NCBI GenBank assembly: GCA_964476505.1
Contig: CAYZAW010000074.1
Span: 1 to 6,767 of the forward strand
Direction: 5' to 3'
From: CAYZAW01 sp964476505
GTDB taxonomy: Bacteria; Bacillota; Clostridia; Christensenellales; CAG-138
Length of the DNA: 6,767 nt
Shown: piece by piece, positions 5,624 through 6,767 of the stretch
Position numbering within the stretch: position 1 is the first letter of the stretch
Layout of the letters: every line of letters begins with the position of its first letter
Translations under genes and position numbers: made by a program
Notes under the pieces: model-generated
What the model was told of the DNA's origin: nothing
The model's input: the letters and a program-made list of their open reading frames with translations, nothing else
Databases searched by the model: none

Positions 5624-5641
5624 TTGTTATTTTATTAGCAT
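5624..5641. promoter_or_regulatory. Candidate Rex operator
   Basis: TTGTTATTTTATTAGCAT matches the clostridial Rex-box consensus TTGTTAA-N4-TTAACAA at 11 of the 14 specified positions, keeping TGTTA-N6-TAGCA symmetry. It lies immediately downstream of the rex -10 element, spanning the predicted start point near 5639. That is where a self-repressor would be expected to bind. Confidence 0.6.
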
Positions 5642-5645
5642 ATTC

Positions 5646-5674
5646 ATTATAGTGTGCACGGTTTTTGCGTTCAA
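5646..5674 (-). promoter_or_regulatory. SigA-type promoter of rex
   Basis: On the minus strand TTGAAC (5669-5674) and a perfect TATAAT (5646-5651) are separated by exactly 17 bases. The start point is predicted near 5639, leaving a leader of about 50 nucleotides that contains the Rex-box-like palindrome. Confidence 0.88.
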
Positions 5675-5696
5675 GCATTTTTTGTGAATACGGATA

Positions 5697-5730
5697 TATA
5701 ACGAAAAAACATGACATATTGTTCGGTATA
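5697..5730. promoter_or_regulatory. Candidate PurR box pair upstream of xpt
   Basis: Two oppositely oriented CGAA cores occur as CGAA-N16-TTCG (5702-5705 and 5722-5725). The right-hand box on the minus strand, TATACCGAACAAT (5718-5730), fits the Bacillus PurBox consensus AWWWCCGAACWWT at 12 of 13 positions. The left-hand box, TATAACGAAAAAA (5697-5709), is weaker. As I recall, the 16-base spacing equals that of Bacillus PurR operators. The position, upstream of the xpt -35 element, fits PurR control of xanthine salvage. Confidence 0.6.
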
Positions 5731-5743
5731 TTGCGGATATAGA

Positions 5744-5772
5744 TTGCATTTTGCTGTGATTTATACCATAAT
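5744..5772 (+). promoter_or_regulatory. SigA-type promoter of xpt
   Basis: TTGCAT (5744-5749) and CATAAT (5767-5772) are 17 bases apart. The start point would be near 5779, so the leader is only about 25 nucleotides. That is too short to hold the guanine riboswitch known upstream of xpt in Bacillus, and none is recognisable here. Confidence 0.6.
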
Positions 5773-5804
5773 AGGAAAAAACACATAGGGGAGAAAAAGC
5801 AGCC

Positions 5805-6383
5805 ATGCAAAAGCTTGAGGAGCGTATCCAAAAAGAAGGACGGGTTTTGCCCGGGCAAATCGTTAAAATCGACGGGTTCTTGAACCATCAAATCGACATC
5901 GCGTTTATGCAGGAGCTGGCGCAGGAGTTTCGCCGGCTGTTCCCGCAAAAGGGCATCACGAAGATTTTGACCGTAGAGGCCTCGGGCATTGCGTTGGCGG
6001 CGCTCACGGCGCAGGTGTTCGGCGTTCCCATGATATTTGCGAAGAAGGCCAAGAGCGATAACATCGAGGGCGGCCTGTTCACCAGTGATATTTTCTCCTA
6101 CACTTATAAAAAGAAGGTTACGCTGCTGGTCTCCAAGGACTGGCTAAAGGCGGAGGACACCGTGCTGGTGATCGACGATTTTCTGGCAAACGGGGAAGCG
6201 CTTCGCGGGCTTATCGAGATCGTGGAATCCTCCGGGGCAAAGCTGGCCGGCGTTGGCGTTGCAGTGGAAAAGGGCTTCCAGCCCGGTGGCGCAAAGCTCA
6301 GGGAGCGGGGGATCGACTTAAAATCTCTGGCAATCATTGACGACGCGCCGGTGGACGGGCCCATCAAGTTCCGGAAGCAGTAA
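5805..6383 (+). CDS. xpt: Xanthine phosphoribosyltransferase
   Basis: The product is 192 residues, matching Bacillus Xpt in length and closely in sequence. It converts xanthine and PRPP to XMP in purine salvage, in the cytoplasm. Characteristic segments are FLNHQID (25-31), GITKILTVEASGIA (50-63), VPMIFAKKAKS (74-84), the PRPP-binding motif VLVIDDFLANGEA (120-132) and the family segment VEKGFQPG (154-161). ATG at 5805 has GGGGAG eleven bases upstream (5788-5793). The gene is divergent from rex. Unlike Bacillus, no pbuX permease follows; a tRNA gene comes next, 96 bases on. Control by PurR rather than a riboswitch is suggested by the upstream CGAA-N16-TTCG pair. I see no clear terminator of its own before the tRNA promoter. 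Confidence 0.96.
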   Translation: MQKLEERIQKEGRVLPGQIVKIDGFLNHQIDIAFMQELAQEFRRLFPQKGITKILTVEASGIALAALTAQVFGVPMIFAKKAKSDNIEGGLFTSDIFSYTYKKKVTLLVSKDWLKAEDTVLVIDDFLANGEALRGLIEIVESSGAKLAGVGVAVEKGFQPGGAKLRERGIDLKSLAIIDDAPVDGPIKFRKQ

Positions 6384-6436
6384 GCGCGGCTTCAAAATAT
6401 ATGAAACGCGACCCCTGTGAAAACGCAAAAACGGGC

Positions 6437-6468
6437 TTGACAGCACCTGCAAAACCCGTTATTATAAT
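6437..6468 (+). promoter_or_regulatory. Promoter of tRNA-Glu
   Basis: A perfect TTGACA (6437-6442) is followed at 17 bases by TATTAT (6460-6465), which overlaps a perfect TATAAT (6463-6468) at 20 bases. Transcription would begin within about ten bases of the mature tRNA 5' end at 6480. The repeat AACGGG/CCCGTT (6430-6435 and 6455-6460) brackets the -35 element. It lacks a T-tract, so I do not call it a terminator for xpt. Confidence 0.75.
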
Positions 6469-6479
6469 GCTTGCGTTTC

Positions 6480-6555
6480 GCTCGGTTCGTCTAGTGGCCT
6501 AGGACACCGCCCTCTCACGGCGGTAACAGGGGTTCGACTCCCCTACCGGGTACCA
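6480..6555 (+). tRNA. tRNA-Glu, anticodon CTC
   Basis: A full cloverleaf can be folded. The acceptor stem GCTCGGT (6480-6486) pairs with ACCGGGT (6545-6551) with two G-U pairs. The D-arm region reads TCTAGTGGCCTAGGA. The anticodon stem CCGCC/GGCGG closes the loop CTCTCAC, giving anticodon CTC, which reads the GAG Glu codon. The T arm is AGGGG-TTCGACT-CCCCT. Discriminator A at 6552 is followed by an encoded CCA (6553-6555). Overall it is very like E. coli tRNA-Glu outside the acceptor stem. It stands alone, with its own promoter and terminator. Confidence 0.96.
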
Positions 6556-6593
6556 AACAAAAACAGCTATCCAACGGATGGCTGTTTTTGTTT
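6556..6593 (+). terminator. Intrinsic terminator of tRNA-Glu
   Basis: CAGCTATCC (6564-6572) pairs with GGATGGCTG (6576-6584) around a three-base loop, with one G-U pair. The stem is extended by AAACAAAAA/TTTTTGTTT. Five T's (6585-6589) follow the GC part of the stem. It begins directly after the encoded CCA. Confidence 0.9.
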
Positions 6594-6605
6594 GCTTAAT
6601 AAAGA

Positions 6606-6725
6606 GGTAGGGGAGTCGAAGGGAACGGCCTGCCCGCAGGCAGGCAAAAAACAATCCAGTGAATTGTTTTTTAGTTCCCCGGGCTGGCGGCGGCACAGCC
6701 CCAGTGCCGCCGGGACTCCCCTACC
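6606..6725. repeat. Nested inverted-repeat element closed by tRNA-Glu-derived 12-mers
   Basis: GGTAGGGGAGTC (6606-6617) is the inverse of GACTCCCCTACC (6714-6725). Inside lies a second pair, GGGAAC (6621-6626) and GTTCCC (6674-6679). Three perfect hairpins are also enclosed: GCCTGCC/GGCAGGC (6628-6645), AAAAAACAAT/ATTGTTTTTT (6646-6672) and CGGCGGCAC/GTGCCGCCG (6688-6712). The 15 bases at 6606-6620 are the exact reverse complement of the tRNA-Glu T-arm and acceptor bases 6533-6547. No protein is encoded. It resembles a palindromic intergenic element or miniature mobile unit built on tRNA sequence. Confidence 0.7.
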
Positions 6726-6767
6726 GGGCAGGACTCCCCTACCGGGCAGGACTCCCCTACCGGGCAG
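6714..6767. repeat. Three perfect 18-base tandem repeats derived from the tRNA-Glu 3' end, running off the window
   Basis: GACTCCCCTACCGGGCAG occurs at 6714-6731, 6732-6749 and 6750-6767 with no mismatch, and the third copy ends at the window edge. The first 15 bases of each unit equal tRNA-Glu positions 6536-6550; then CAG replaces TAC. There are no spacers between units, so this is not a CRISPR array. Confidence 0.9.

Noticed and set aside
6430..6460. Hairpin AACGGG/CCCGTT as an xpt terminator
   Set aside because: It has a 19-base loop, no T-tract, and overlaps a strong promoter for the tRNA.
6499..6696. Minus-strand 65-residue open frame crossing the tRNA
   Set aside because: It is antisense to tRNA-Glu and its terminator. 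The GESNPCYRRERAVS-type ending is a familiar spurious translation of tRNA complement.
6714..6767. CRISPR array
   Set aside because: The 18-base units are contiguous with no spacers and derive from a tRNA.

Overview
The window looks like chromosomal core sequence from a Gram-positive anaerobe of the class Clostridia, probably an Oscillospirales-type gut bacterium. This is inferred from gene content rather than a taxonomic search. The evidence is a Rex repressor with the clostridial-style recognition helix, a fused NadD-YqeK protein followed by RsfS, strong AGGAGG-type ribosome binding sites, SigA-type promoters, a moderately high GC content and a candidate PurR operator in front of xpt.

Layout from left to right. 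Positions 1-54 carry what resembles the end of an ISL3-like insertion sequence. A minus-strand sodium-dependent (NSS/LeuT-fold) transporter covers 117-1550. It has a terminator on its left and, on its right, a SigA-type promoter followed by two copies of a palindromic 10-mer that may be operators. Next come two very small minus-strand genes: an Asn/Gln-repeat protein (2075-2275) and a 48-residue acidic-tailed protein (1903-2049), closed by a bidirectional terminator at 1867-1899. A minus-strand four-helix membrane protein of unknown function (2455-3294) lies divergent to the plus-strand operon nadD-yqeK (one fused gene, 3380-4498) and rsfS (4522-4908). That operon ends in a terminator shared with the convergent rex gene (4958-5587).

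rex and xpt (5805-6383) are divergent. The 217-base gap between them holds a near-consensus rex promoter with a candidate Rex operator at its start point, a candidate PurR box pair, and an xpt promoter. A tRNA-Glu(CTC) gene follows with its own promoter and terminator. The right edge is an elaborate set of nested inverted repeats followed by three perfect 18-base tandem repeats. Part of this matches the 3' end of the tRNA-Glu gene.

Functionally the window mixes NAD synthesis (NadD), NADH/NAD+ sensing (Rex), nucleotide housekeeping (YqeK, Xpt), translational shutdown (RsfS) and amino-acid or solute uptake. The most unusual items are the tRNA-derived repeat cluster, the Asn/Gln-repeat mini-gene with its companion, and the unrecognised membrane protein.
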